NCBI GenBank assembly: GCA_900472605.1 | Contig: UCJD01000023.1 | Coordinates: 62,001 to 126,000, forward strand | DNA length: 64,000 nucleotides | Origin: Hyphomicrobiales bacterium | Lineage (GTDB): Bacteria > Pseudomonadota > Alphaproteobacteria > Rhizobiales > Rhizobiaceae | Reading direction: 5' to 3' | Part shown: positions 17,804 through 26,995 of the stretch, one piece after another | How positions within the stretch are numbered: the first letter of the stretch is position 1 | Layout of the letters: every line of letters starts with the position of its first letter | Notes under the pieces: model-generated | What the model saw: the letters and a program-made list of their open reading frames with translations, nothing else | The model's database searches: none | What the model was told of the DNA's origin: nothing | Translations under genes and position numbers: made by a program

Positions 17804-18243
17804 GGTGCAATCTCCTTGCGAATCTGCTCAACCATCGCAGGGTGCATTTCCTGGTTGTTGAGAATGTTGTCTTCGATGACGTAGAGACCGCGGATGGCCT
17901 TCAGGGCGTCGAAGGCGCGACCGGTCGAAACCAGACCGTCGATGCGCTTCAGCTCGGCCAGAACTTCCTCGTTCTTGAAGCATGTAAGAAGCATCGTCAC
18001 CGACTTGCGGAACATCGCCGTCGACTGATCCTTGCCCTCGGGGTTGATCAGGATCATCTGCGCGATGAAGTAGAGCTGGCGCAGCGGCGTCGTCGCGTCT
18101 TCCGGCTGAAGGACGTGGTTTTCGAGAAGGAATGTGACATCATTCAGGAATTCCAGCGCGACCTTGCGGTCGACGCGCAAAACCGCACCGTTGATGAAGA
18201 TCTTTTCCCCGGCTTTTAGCGAGATACGAAGCGTGCTTTTCAT
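17794..18243 (-). CDS. flbT: Flagellin synthesis post-transcriptional regulator FlbT
   Basis: A 149-aa small cytoplasmic protein with the FlbT pattern [64 protein letters not shown]. In Caulobacter FlbT binds the flagellin mRNA leader and lowers its stability until the hook is finished, while FlaF has the opposite effect; in Brucella and rhizobia the sign can differ. It overlaps flaF (ATGA) upstream and flgD downstream. The conserved leader motif of flaA/flaB/flaC in this window is a possible target. Confidence 0.92.
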   Translation of the reverse strand: MKSTLRISLKAGEKIFINGAVLRVDRKVALEFLNDVTFLLENHVLQPEDATTPLRQLYFIAQMILINPEGKDQSTAMFRKSVTMLLTCFKNEEVLAELKRIDGLVSTGRAFDALKAIRGLYVIEDNILNNQEMHPAMVEQIRKEIAPWR

Positions 18244-18587
18244 TTAAGTCCATCCCTGATGATGGTGGTAACGTCAATAATGCCCTGAAAGTTGGTCGAC
18301 TGCCGTTTCCGGATCCGGTCGCTTTCTTTCAAGATCCAAATGGCGATCGAGATCAGATTGGCGCGCAACTGAACTTCGAGCTGATTGTCCGGATGCTTGA
18401 GGTCTTCGATAAAGCTCACCCAAACGCGTCGGGTGTAAAACAATGCATCGATAGCCTCACGGCCATACTTCTCTTTGTCCCGTGCAATCGCGAGCAGCTC
18501 GATGGACCGGTCGAGAACTTGACGTTCCCGCTCCTTGGCATCGGCCACCGAGTCTTGCATGACCTCGGCGTAAGAGAACTGATACAT
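18240..18587 (-). CDS. flaF: Flagellin biosynthesis regulator FlaF
   Basis: A 115-aa protein that matches Fla[36 protein letters not shown], then [44 protein letters not shown]. FlaF is an alphaproteobacterial secretion chaperone or translation regulator of flagellins that works with FlbT. It is co-translated with flbT (overlapping stop/start) and follows flgL by 41 nt. Confidence 0.92.
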   Translation of the reverse strand: MYQFSYAEVMQDSVADAKERERQVLDRSIELLAIARDKEKYGREAIDALFYTRRVWVSFIEDLKHPDNQLEVQLRANLISIAIWILKESDRIRKRQSTNFQGIIDVTTIIRDGLK

Positions 18588-18628
18588 TCATGCATCCTTC
18601 TTTGTACTTGTACTTCTACCGCTGATCA

Positions 18629-19750
18629 TCAGAGGTAGTTCACGAGGCTCAACTGCTGAATTTTTGAAACAATCGTGTATGCGGTTTCGAGCTGTGTCTG
18701 CAGTGTGTTGACCAGTGTGGACGCTTCCGACTGATCGACGCCCTGAAGGTCGACGAGCTTGTTCTGAATGATGCTGGACTGCGCATCGAGGGCGTCGTTG
18801 GCCTTCGTGACGCGCTCCTGGGACAGGCCGAGCTGGCTTGCCTGCGTAACGATGCCGGTCGTGCCCTGCGCGGCGTAGCCGATCGCCTTCGACGTGGTCA
18901 TCGCCAACGCATCGCCACTGAGGCCGGTGCCGGCTAGGGCGGAAACAGTGATCGACGCCAGCGCGAAGTAGCGCATGCCTTCGGAATTCGAATTGGTCGA
19001 CGAGGTGACGGTCTCGGAGTTGCTGATCCGGCTCGTCATGTTCTGATTGGACGCGCTCGACCAGTCGGCCCATGCCGGCGGTGTCACGTAGGCCAGAGGC
19101 GGCGTAGGGGTGCCGACGCCCGTAGGCGGGAACGGCAGCGGCGTCGAGGTCGCGTTCAGCGTATCCTGCGAGAACATCGGCTCGACGAAGTTGGAGATGA
19201 ACGTGTCCATCTCGTCGCCGGTCAGTTCGGACTTGGTCTTTCCGAGGCTGCTTGCCCAGGCATCGAGATTGGTCTGGATCGCCGTGGTCGCGGCGTCGGT
19301 CTGGTCGGTCAGCGGCTGGATGTCGGTGTTGATGCCGGAGAACAGGTATTCGCCGTTAAGCATCGAGTTTCCGGTGTCCATCAGCGAAGACAGCGCGTCT
19401 CCTGCCGACTGCAGAGCAACGGTGATGCTGGTATTGTCCTGGCTGCCCTGGAGCGCGGTCAGCTTCGAGACGAGAGCGTCGCCCGCCGTCTTCATGCTGG
19501 TCAGGCCAAGCTGGGATGCTTCAAGGCGGCCGGATACAACCGAATTGCTGCCCTTCAATGCCTGGATGCGTGTAACTTCGGCGCTGAAGTTGACGCTCTT
19601 CGCTGCGCCCGAGCCCAGCGAGGCGCCGATATCGGCGTAGACACCGGTGGTCGCTTCGAGCGAGGACTTCACAAGCTGGGTCTGCGACTGGCGAATGGTC
19701 AGTCGCATCGCGTTTTGAATGGCCGAACTAGAAATAAATGAACTTTTCAT
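18629..19750 (-). CDS. flgL: Hook-filament junction protein FlgL
   Basis: A 373-aa secreted structural protein of the flagellin superfamily that joins the hook (via FlgK) to the filament. The D0/D1 N-terminus FISSSAIQNAMRLTIRQSQTQLVKSSLEATTG and C-terminus (LGLSQERVTKANDALDAQSSIIQNKLVDLQGVDQSEASTLVNTLQTQLETAYTIVSKIQQLSLVNYL) fit the family, including the D-x-x-E-A pattern near the end. A Pro-rich insertion (LPFPPTGVGTPTPPLAYVTPPAW) lies in the middle. The start is 4 nt after flgK. Confidence 0.92.
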   Translation of the reverse strand: MKSSFISSSAIQNAMRLTIRQSQTQLVKSSLEATTGVYADIGASLGSGAAKSVNFSAEVTRIQALKGSNSVVSGRLEASQLGLTSMKTAGDALVSKLTALQGSQDNTSITVALQSAGDALSSLMDTGNSMLNGEYLFSGINTDIQPLTDQTDAATTAIQTNLDAWASSLGKTKSELTGDEMDTFISNFVEPMFSQDTLNATSTPLPFPPTGVGTPTPPLAYVTPPAWADWSSASNQNMTSRISNSETVTSSTNSNSEGMRYFALASITVSALAGTGLSGDALAMTTSKAIGYAAQGTTGIVTQASQLGLSQERVTKANDALDAQSSIIQNKLVDLQGVDQSEASTLVNTLQTQLETAYTIVSKIQQLSLVNYL

Positions 19751-19754
19751 GGGC

Positions 19755-21215
19755 TTACCTCGCTATGTCCAGCAGGGACTGGTACATCTCGTTGACGGCG
19801 TTGAGTATCTTCGTGGCCGCCTTGTAAGACTGCTCAATATCAAGCAGCAGTGTCAGTTCCTCGTCAAGGTTGACGCCTGTCTCATTTGAGTACGCTTCGG
19901 TTGAGCGCGAGAGGGCAGCGGTTGTATTTTCCGATGCCGTCGTTGCGTCGCTTCTAAGCTGTTCAAGCCAGCCGACCGAGTTCTGCGCGTAGCTGATCAC
20001 ACTGACATTCGAGGAGATGCCGGCATCCGACGAGAAGGTCTGTGCCGAGCCCAGCGCGGTGTACAGGGTGTCGAGGTTGTCCGAGAAACCGCTGGCATTA
20101 TCCGGGTTCAGGTTCGTCAATCCGGTGATGGAGCCGTCACGCAGCTTCATCGGATCGCCACCTTGGCTGGTGATTACCGCCGTGTTTACCGTAATCGTAC
20201 CGGCAATGCCGTTGATGACGTCCGAGGTGGTCGGCGTGTCGCCGTCGAGGCCGGTCGAGGTCTTCCAGACGAAGAGGCCCGGCTCGGTCGTCGCGCCGTC
20301 GGTTTCAGAAAACATCGTCACCAGCGACTTGGCAATCTCGTCGAGCTGCGACTGAAATGTCGGAGCAACATCGTCGCGGATCTGCAACAGCGACTGGAGG
20401 CTGCCCTGAGCGGTGGTCGTGGACCCCTGCCCGCTGGTGAGCGCCACGCCGTCGATATAGACGCCGTTGCCCTTCGTACCCGTCGTGTAGGTATCCTGAG
20501 AGACGAAGGTGACCGCACGCGGGATGGTGTCGAAGACAACCGTGCCGTCGTTGGTATAGAGCGCCATGTCGCCATTGGCGCGATCGGCGGTCTTGACGCC
20601 GACGATCGAGGAAATCTGCTTCAGCAGCTTGTCGCGTTCATCGAGCGCGTCGGCCGGATTCCCACCGCTGGCAGTGGCGCCCTTGACGGCGTCGTTCGCC
20701 GTCTTGAACTGCGCGAGCAGCGTGTTCAGCGTGTCGACCTGCGTTGCGATCTCCTTGTCCGCGTTCTGGCGGATAAGCTGGACCGACTTGGTGGCGTCGT
20801 TCAACGAATTGGTGACATCCTGGGCGGCCGTGACCGCACTCTGCGCGGCAATCGCGCTGCTCGGAGACGTACGGAAAGCCTGGAGTTTCTGCTGGAAGGT
20901 CGAGAGATAGGTGGCCGGCGACGTCTCGTAGTCGTTGCCGCCAAGCACCGATTTCAGATCGGTGAGGCCGCTCAGCAAGGTCTGCTGAGCGCTATCACCC
21001 GCGCTTGCCTTGAGCCATTGCCGCATCAGGGCGTCTTCCTGCGCCCTGCTGATCTTCACAACCTGCGCACCATTCAGCGAGGTCGTGACCATCGCCTGAC
21101 GGCGCACGTAATCGCTGTTGGAGGAATTCGAGATATTGTTCGATACGACACTGCTTTGAGTGCCGGTATTGTTGAATATGCTCTGCGCGGTATTCAGTGC
21201 GGACGTAAGCGACAT
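19755..21215 (-). CDS. flgK: Hook-associated protein FlgK
   Basis: A 486-aa secreted protein that forms the first hook-filament junction layer. N-terminus: SLTSALNTAQSIFNNTGTQSSVVSNNISNSSNSDYVRRQAMVTT, the FlgK form of the rod/hook motif. C-terminus: SNETGVNLDEELTLLLDIEQSYKAATKILNAVNEMYQSLLDIAR, the conserved NLDEE-x-x-x-L-x-x-x-Q-x-x-Y block. The middle (DALDERDKLLKQISSIVGV) is also typical. It is third in gene order from the promoter-proximal flgE, with a 19-nt gap. Confidence 0.95.
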   Translation of the reverse strand: MSLTSALNTAQSIFNNTGTQSSVVSNNISNSSNSDYVRRQAMVTTSLNGAQVVKISRAQEDALMRQWLKASAGDSAQQTLLSGLTDLKSVLGGNDYETSPATYLSTFQQKLQAFRTSPSSAIAAQSAVTAAQDVTNSLNDATKSVQLIRQNADKEIATQVDTLNTLLAQFKTANDAVKGATASGGNPADALDERDKLLKQISSIVGVKTADRANGDMALYTNDGTVVFDTIPRAVTFVSQDTYTTGTKGNGVYIDGVALTSGQGSTTTAQGSLQSLLQIRDDVAPTFQSQLDEIAKSLVTMFSETDGATTEPGLFVWKTSTGLDGDTPTTSDVINGIAGTITVNTAVITSQGGDPMKLRDGSITGLTNLNPDNASGFSDNLDTLYTALGSAQTFSSDAGISSNVSVISYAQNSVGWLEQLRSDATTASENTTAALSRSTEAYSNETGVNLDEELTLLLDIEQSYKAATKILNAVNEMYQSLLDIAR

Positions 21216-21234
21216 GGCTAACCCGTTACCCTAC

Positions 21235-22521
21235 TTATCTCTTGAGGTTGACGAGGACGTCCATGATGTCGGACCCCGTCTGGAACACCTTGGAATTGGC
21301 AGTGTAGCTGCGCTGCGATTCTATCATTTCCGTCAGTTCGCCGGCGAGGTCGACGTTCGAGCTTTCGATCGCACCCGACTGGATGGAGCCGAAGCCGTTG
21401 GTCTGCGGGAAGCCGGTGACGGTGACGCCCGAGCTGCCGTTGGCGCTGTAGACGTTGCCGCTCATCAGCGTCATGTTGTCCGGGCTTGCAACGGTTGCCA
21501 GCGGAATGCGGTAAAGCGCCTTCGACGTGCCGTCGGCATACTTGGCCGACACCGTGCCATCCTTGCCGATCGACACGCTGTCGACCGGGCTCGCGGCCTG
21601 ACCGTTCGGCGTGCCCTTGCCGGCAAAATCGGACGCAAGCTGTGTGAAGCCGGATAGGTCCATCTGGATCTGGCCGGTCGTGACCGGGTCATCGATAAGC
21701 AGCGAGCCACCAGTGACCAGCTTGCCCTCGGCGTCGAATTCCATCGTGCCGCTGCCAACGGCAGCAGTGGAGTACGGGAAGGACGTGGTGCTGCCCGTAG
21801 CCGCATCGGCGTGGCGATAAACCGTGACTTCCCAGGTGCTTGCAGCGCCGGTGGCCGGCGGCGGCGTGGTGACATCCGTCTTGGTGAAGTAGAAGTCGTA
21901 CTGAACCGTATTGCCCAGCTTGTCGTAGCCGACCATCGAGATCTGCTTGGTGTCTTCCGTCATCGGCACCGCGTTATCGCTCGGCAGGTTGCCGGTCGCG
22001 ACGTTGGCGCCCGAATTCAGGTTTCCGGAGAAGGTACCAGCGGTCGAGGCGATCGCCGTCAGGCCGGACTGTGCGACATTGACAGGAACCAGGCCGGAGA
22101 AGCCGTTGACGACGACAGCCGGAGCACCCGAGTCGTAGGAATAGCCCATCAGCTTGAAGCCGGCCGAGTTTACGAGGTTGCCCTCGTCGTCCTTGGTGAA
22201 ATCGCCGGCGCGGGTCAGAACTGGAACGCCGTCTGGGCTCTGCACGATGAAGAAGCCGTCGCCGGAAATGGCGAGGTCATAGCCCGAGGTCGTGTAGGAG
22301 ATATCGCCCTGCGCGGAGACCGACTGGCGAACCGACGTCTGTACGCCGCCCGAATTGTAGTTGCCCGAGCTCGAAGGCAAGACAAGCGACGAGAAGGCGG
22401 TCGATACCGACTTGTAGCCCGACGTGTTTACGTTGGCGATGTTGTCGGCCACGGTGCTGAGGCGGTTCGCCTGCGCGTTCATGCCGGACACCGCCGTCTT
22501 CATGCTGCCGAAAATGCTCAT
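21235..22521 (-). CDS. flgE: Flagellar hook protein FlgE
   Basis: A 428-aa hook subunit. N-terminal motif SMKTAVSGMNAQANRLSTVADNIANVNTSGYKSVSTAFSSL and C-terminal motif ESSNVDLAGELTEMIESQRSYTANSKVFQTGSDIMDVLVNLKR are the family signatures that form the hook core. The middle contains the FlgE D1/D2 segments (ISGDGFFIVQSPDGVPVLTRAGDFTKDDEGNLVNSAGFKLMGY). It is the first gene of the large flgE-...-fliR operon, 128 nt downstream of rem, so its own VisNR/Rem-controlled promoter is likely in that gap. Confidence 0.96.
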   Translation of the reverse strand: MSIFGSMKTAVSGMNAQANRLSTVADNIANVNTSGYKSVSTAFSSLVLPSSSGNYNSGGVQTSVRQSVSAQGDISYTTSGYDLAISGDGFFIVQSPDGVPVLTRAGDFTKDDEGNLVNSAGFKLMGYSYDSGAPAVVVNGFSGLVPVNVAQSGLTAIASTAGTFSGNLNSGANVATGNLPSDNAVPMTEDTKQISMVGYDKLGNTVQYDFYFTKTDVTTPPPATGAASTWEVTVYRHADAATGSTTSFPYSTAAVGSGTMEFDAEGKLVTGGSLLIDDPVTTGQIQMDLSGFTQLASDFAGKGTPNGQAASPVDSVSIGKDGTVSAKYADGTSKALYRIPLATVASPDNMTLMSGNVYSANGSSGVTVTGFPQTNGFGSIQSGAIESSNVDLAGELTEMIESQRSYTANSKVFQTGSDIMDVLVNLKR

Positions 22522-22649
22522 CTGAAAACCTCGATTCCCTTAGTAGGCTTGAGAGTATCCGGCGGGCCTTGCGTGAAGCTGTCTGGCAATTGCGTGATCT
22601 GAGAAAGATCGAAGCCTAGACCGCCGCCCGGACACGGACGTTGAAAAAA

Positions 22650-23321
22650 CTATTCCCAATCAATGCAGTAGCCGAGGAAGCGCTTGGAATCGACCGGGTC
22701 GACACCGAGCTTCTTGCGCAGCTTTTTGCGAAGCTTGGAGATGTGGCTTTCAACGACGTTTTCTTCGACTTCTTCGTCGAAAATCCCGTAGATGGCATTG
22801 AAGATCTGAGTCTTGGTGACGCGACGACCGCGGTTGGCAATCAAGTATTCGAGAATACGGCGCTCGCGGCGCGGCAGTGCGAAGACTTCGCCGTGGATCT
22901 CCGGATCGCGGCCATCTGAGAAGACGCGAATGGCGCCGATGTCCGTGTGCGTGGAAATCGCCTTGAGGCGGCGGCGGATGGCCGCTGCACGTGCAAGAAT
23001 TTCGCGCGGATGAACCGGCTTGCGAACGACGTCGTCAACGCCGCAATCAAAAAGTGCAAGGGTGTTTTCGAGCGATGGCTGGTCGCTGACCGCGATGACA
23101 GGCGCCATCGACCGATCGCGGATGGCGCGCGGCAGCTCGAAAGTCTGCTGTCCCTGGCCAATCAGAAACGCCTCGACAGCCGCAATATCAGAATCCGCAG
23201 CCGTCTGTACCCACTCTCCAAATTCGCTTGGATCAAAACCGGTCGAAGGAATGCCTTCTCGACCAAAAAGGGAAGTGTAACCATCCTTCACGAGCTCACG
23301 CTCATCAACCACTACGATCAT
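22650..23321 (-). CDS. rem: Transcriptional regulator of motility Rem (OmpR-like, orphan)
   Basis: A 223-aa regulator matching S. meliloti Rem in length and layout. The N-terminal pseudo-receiver runs from about 1 to 118 and the OmpR-type winged-helix DNA-binding domain follows ([64 protein letters not shown] ... RFLGYCIDW). At the position of the phosphorylated Asp there is Glu (E50, in [11 protein letters not shown]), and the acidic pair is VVDE; the Lys of the KP motif ([10 protein letters not shown]) and the Ser of VIAVSD remain. In S. meliloti, Rem is controlled by VisNR and activates class III genes including flagellins. No sensor kinase gene is adjacent. Confidence 0.9.
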   Translation of the reverse strand: MIVVVDERELVKDGYTSLFGREGIPSTGFDPSEFGEWVQTAADSDIAAVEAFLIGQGQQTFELPRAIRDRSMAPVIAVSDQPSLENTLALFDCGVDDVVRKPVHPREILARAAAIRRRLKAISTHTDIGAIRVFSDGRDPEIHGEVFALPRRERRILEYLIANRGRRVTKTQIFNAIYGIFDEEVEENVVESHISKLRKKLRKKLGVDPVDSKRFLGYCIDWE

Positions 23322-23603
23322 TCGTCCGCCTCCGAATCACTTGTGGCACATCGATGACCTATGGGTACGAATCGCACGATTCTGGGACAAGCTGTAGGAA
23401 CTCACAGGCGGGAATTAATAGTTGATTAAGAATTGCCCCCCGATTTGCTCTACATTTAGTGGGTAGGCAAAATTATGCACACAAAAGTTTCGTGGAAAAG
23501 TTAACATGTCCTAAATTGTGACTTGCCTTGCCACATTGGGCCAGATTCCCGCCACATTATGACACATTTCCGGTTTGTTCTTTTTTCGCTATCTTTAGGC
23601 GAG

Positions 23604-24188
23604 TCAACCGCGGCAAAAATTGCTCGCATTGGGAGTCCATTTCCCATAGCCCGTGGCGACCAGATTGGCGATGACGCGGCAGACATATTGCTTCTGCGCG
23701 GGGTCATTGTTGGGGCCGGCATGGTAGCGGGCGACCGCCATGGTCCATGTCTCGTGACGATCGTGCAGGTTCTTGAGGAACCTCGCTGCATATTCGACGT
23801 TCGTGCGGGGGTCGAACATCTCCTCCAACGATCGAAAATTCTCCCCGTGGTAGAACTGGTTGATCTGCATGCAGCCGACATCGATCAGCTTTGCGCCCGA
23901 TCTATGAGCCGTATCGACCTGCCTCAGCGCATCGCGCTCCGAGGGCGGGAAGAAGGGCTTGCCCTCTATGTTCAAGGCATAGGGGTAGAGCGAGCCCTTG
24001 CGGCCCGTTTCGGTCAATCCGACGGAATAGAGGATGCCCTCGGGGATACCGTACTTCAGCGCGGCCGACTGGATTTCCTGCTCGCAGGCGCCATCGGACG
24101 CCCGTGCGTCAGAGGTATACGTCGCCAGTGCCGCTACTGCCAGAGGAGCCAGAAGAAGCGCTCGTAGCGTCGCTTTCACCTGTAACAT
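23604..24188 (-). CDS. Exported lytic transglycosylase, probable flagellar peptidoglycan hydrolase
   Basis: A 194-aa SLT-type protein with a signal peptide (MLQVKATLRALLLAPLAVAALATYTSDARA) and the domain CEQEIQSAALKYGIPEGILYSVGLTETG, where the Glu of TETG is the expected catalytic acid, followed by PYALNIEG, IDVGCMQINQFYHG and NVEYAARFLKNLHDRHETWTMAVARYHAG. ATG 24188 is chosen because GGAGG lies 5 nt upstream; a longer frame from 24245 has no such site. Even so it overlaps the 3' end of fliK by 80 nt in another frame. The position in the motB-motC-fliK operon suggests it opens the cell wall for the rod, as SltF does in Rhodobacter. Confidence 0.82.
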   Translation of the reverse strand: MLQVKATLRALLLAPLAVAALATYTSDARASDGACEQEIQSAALKYGIPEGILYSVGLTETGRKGSLYPYALNIEGKPFFPPSERDALRQVDTAHRSGAKLIDVGCMQINQFYHGENFRSLEEMFDPRTNVEYAARFLKNLHDRHETWTMAVARYHAGPNNDPAQKQYVCRVIANLVATGYGKWTPNASNFCRG

Positions 24189-25530
24189 TGAAACCTCCGG
24201 CACCGCGCTGTGCTGATTGATTTTGACGCTCGCGCGCCTCGCCACCCTGCCCCTGGGCAGAGCCCTGCTGAGAGCCGTTCTGCGCGCTGGCCTGGCTGCT
24301 GCTATCGGTGTTGGCGACAGGCGCCATGCTGACGCTCACGCCGTCGATTGCGTAGCCCTGGCTGCGCAGCGATTCCAGCATCTTGGTGTGGTCTTCCCTG
24401 AGCTGCCGGTAGGCGGCTGCGGTCTCGACCTTGAGATCGACGTTCAGCGTATCGCCCTGCAGGCGCAGCGTGGCGGTGACAAGGCCGAGATCGATCGGGT
24501 TCATCTGGATCTTGAGCGTATTGACGACCTTGCCGGTGCTGCTGAGTTCAGCGGCGTTCGACAGGGACGACGAAGCCTGCATGGCGTGCGCCCATTCCTT
24601 GTCGCCCGCGATCGCTGCCGTCACGGCGGCGGAATTCGTATTTTGCGCAAGGCCGATATAGCGGCGGGAATCGAGAATAGTGACAGTCTCGACATTCGTG
24701 TTTCCGCCAACCTCACCGGCGTCCTTCTCGATGCCGAGATGCATGTCCATGGACGTGCCACGGCTGTCGGCGCGCGTCAGCCGGAAGGTTTGACCAACCG
24801 TATCCCCGGCCGAGGTTGCACCGGGCATATCCACGTCGGACGTAGCGTCGGAGGCCGACTTCAAGGCGCCAGCAACGTCGGCGACGGCGTCGCCCTTGGA
24901 CTTCGGCTTGCCGGAAGACTTGTCCTTGGCATCGGCGGCCGAAGTGTCCGTCGCCGTCTGTCCGAACAATGCCGCAGCGGCGACCGTTGCGCCATCAACG
25001 GGCGCGTTTCCAAGCATGCTGAGCACATCCGAGACAGCGCTGTCGTCGGCCGCTCCGGGCTTCGCCTCGGCCTTGACCGGCTTGCCCGTCTTGTCGTCCT
25101 TGGAGGTCGGCGCGGCGATCTTGTCTGCCACGTCCTCGGCGGTGCCATCGACCGCGGCGTCATCGATCTGCTTGCGCAGCGACTTGATGTCGACCCGGGC
25201 CGTCTTCTGAACATCCTTGCCGGCATTGACCGCCGTCGCATCGGCTTCCGCCTGCGCCAGTACGGTTGCATTGCCAAGATCGATCACAGCTTTCGGGTTC
25301 GACCGGTGCGGCGCCGAGCCCACGGCGCCATTGCCGCCATCGGCAGTGCCCGCCGACTGCTGGCCGTCGGCCTTGGCGCCCTGGCTACGATCGGAGCCGG
25401 TATTCGCCTTGTTCAGGACGTCCGAAAAGCCACCGCTTCCCTCGGTATCCGAACCCTTGCCGGCCGGCCGGCTGGCCTTTGCGCCTGCGGCAGCATCTGC
25501 GGCTCCCGAGGGAACGCTGATATCCATCAT
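24109..25530 (-). CDS. fliK: Hook-length control protein FliK (formerly MotD)
   Basis: A 473-aa protein. The first two thirds are Ala/Lys/Asp-rich and low complexity, acting as the molecular ruler. The C-terminal FliK domain is around residues 335-410 (VVNTLKIQMNPIDLGLVTATLRLQGDTLNVDLKVETAAAYRQLREDHTKMLESLRSQGYAIDGVSVSM), with the L-x-P-x-x-L-G pattern. A Gln/Gly/Ser-rich tail follows. In S. meliloti this gene was first called motD and later shown to be hook-length control. It follows motC by 1 nt and is overlapped at the 3' end by the lytic transglycosylase gene. Confidence 0.88.
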   Translation of the reverse strand: MMDISVPSGAADAAAGAKASRPAGKGSDTEGSGGFSDVLNKANTGSDRSQGAKADGQQSAGTADGGNGAVGSAPHRSNPKAVIDLGNATVLAQAEADATAVNAGKDVQKTARVDIKSLRKQIDDAAVDGTAEDVADKIAAPTSKDDKTGKPVKAEAKPGAADDSAVSDVLSMLGNAPVDGATVAAAALFGQTATDTSAADAKDKSSGKPKSKGDAVADVAGALKSASDATSDVDMPGATSAGDTVGQTFRLTRADSRGTSMDMHLGIEKDAGEVGGNTNVETVTILDSRRYIGLAQNTNSAAVTAAIAGDKEWAHAMQASSSLSNAAELSSTGKVVNTLKIQMNPIDLGLVTATLRLQGDTLNVDLKVETAAAYRQLREDHTKMLESLRSQGYAIDGVSVSMAPVANTDSSSQASAQNGSQQGSAQGQGGEARERQNQSAQRGAGGFNVTGESDATSASSGSSGSSGTGDVYL

Positions 25531-25531
25531 A

Positions 25532-26992
25532 TCAATTGCTTTCTTTGTTCAAAAGGCCGTCGATCTCATCCAACCGAGAGCGGCTTGAGGTCACAAATGA
25601 GCTGAATGCGGGGTCGGTGTTTTGTGAATCCGCTGACTGCGATCCGACCGCCGGCGCGGCGTCGTGAACCGCCCCCTCTCCGGCCGATCCTCCCCCGGCC
25701 GCCTGTTCAGAACTGGCTTCTTGACCGTCTGATGTATTAGCAGAGCCTTGCGTCAGGCTTGCAGCGTCTGGTTGCCGAAGCACCTGCTCGGCCACCGACC
25801 GCGCGGCGGCCCGCAATATCTGATCGCGCGGCGAAAGCGCCTTGTCGGCGATGGTGGAGATATCGCGCGCGGCGGTATCGATCTTGTCCGTCGGGATCGC
25901 GGCCATGCCGCCGTAGAAATCGGCAAGGGCCCCGAAAGCATTGTTGGCATCACCCGATAGGGCCTGCGCGCGGCCGGCGGCCATGCGGGCGAGTTCGCCC
26001 TTGCCGGCGATTGCCGCGGCGCGCGCGATGCGCAGATAGGTTTCCCGCTGACGCGCCTCGTCCATGAAGGACAGGATGCCGATAACGTCATCCGGCTTCA
26101 CATCATGATCGTGATCGACCAGCAGCTTCACGAAGAGATCGGCGAACTGGCTGGCATAGGGCGAATGCAGAAAGCGACGGACGTAGCGCTGCGAATATTG
26201 CAGGCCTTGATCCACCATGCCCTTATCAACGCAGATCGCGACCGAGCGGCGGAGAGCCGCCTCCTCGATGATCGTGCCCGGCGCATTGAGACGCGCGAGA
26301 TCGTATAGCTTGAGCGCCTCTTCCGGGCTCTTGGCGATCGTGACGTTGCCGCCTACCAGCGCCAGATACGGGCCGATCTTCTTGTCCTTATATTCTTGCG
26401 CGGTGTCCACTAGCGTCTTGGCGACGAGGAGACCCTTGCCGCTCAGATATTTGCGCAGGATGTCGGTCACGCGATTGTCGAAGTAGCCGTTGACATCACG
26501 CGCCACCAGATATTCCAGCGTCTGCGGATTGCCGCCGCTCATGGCGTAGATCAATGCCGCATCGATGTTGCGGTCATCATCGAAAACGGCGGGGTCGACG
26601 GCGCGCAGGCGCTTGTCGATCGTGCCAAGCATGAAGCGCTGCATCTCGCTGGCGGAATGGTCGCCAAGCACGACGGAATCCTGGACGAACTGCAACGAGC
26701 GCAGCATCTTGTAGGGTACGGTGTCGCCGCTCTCATCTGGCGGCACGAGGGGCAGAGCCTCAGCAGGGACCGCCGCGGCTTCATGGCCCGCGGAAGACGC
26801 TTGCGCTTCGGCAGGTGGGGGCGTCGCGCCGTGGCCGGCTGGCGCTTCGGCCGCCGTTTCGGCATGTCCCGCGGCCGGCGCCTCGGCGTGGGCTGCGGGC
26901 GGTGCGGATTCCTCCGCGCGCACGACGCCCGTCGCCGTCAGCGCAAGGCTGAAAGCGAGGGGCAGAAGATGCCTGTGCTGCCGGCGCTTCAT
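25532..26992 (-). CDS. motC: Periplasmic motility protein MotC
   Basis: A 486-aa periplasmic protein specific to rhizobia and relatives that binds the periplasmic part of MotB and is needed for motor rotation. A signal peptide (LLPLAFSLALTATGVVRA) is followed by a 45-residue Ala/Pro/His-rich stretch with repeats of the type EAPAAGHAETAAEAPAGHG, then a helical repeat domain (VPYKMLRSLQFVQDSVVLGDHSASEMQRFMLGTIDKRLRA ... FADLFVKLLVDHDHDVKPDDVIGILSFMDEARQRETYLRIARAAAIAGKGELARMAAGRAQALSG). It lies 3 nt after motB. Its specific chaperone MotE is encoded in the flgB operon in this window. Confidence 0.92.
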   Translation of the reverse strand: MKRRQHRHLLPLAFSLALTATGVVRAEESAPPAAHAEAPAAGHAETAAEAPAGHGATPPPAEAQASSAGHEAAAVPAEALPLVPPDESGDTVPYKMLRSLQFVQDSVVLGDHSASEMQRFMLGTIDKRLRAVDPAVFDDDRNIDAALIYAMSGGNPQTLEYLVARDVNGYFDNRVTDILRKYLSGKGLLVAKTLVDTAQEYKDKKIGPYLALVGGNVTIAKSPEEALKLYDLARLNAPGTIIEEAALRRSVAICVDKGMVDQGLQYSQRYVRRFLHSPYASQFADLFVKLLVDHDHDVKPDDVIGILSFMDEARQRETYLRIARAAAIAGKGELARMAAGRAQALSGDANNAFGALADFYGGMAAIPTDKIDTAARDISTIADKALSPRDQILRAAARSVAEQVLRQPDAASLTQGSANTSDGQEASSEQAAGGGSAGEGAVHDAAPAVGSQSADSQNTDPAFSSFVTSSRSRLDEIDGLLNKESN

Positions 26993-26995
26993 CGA

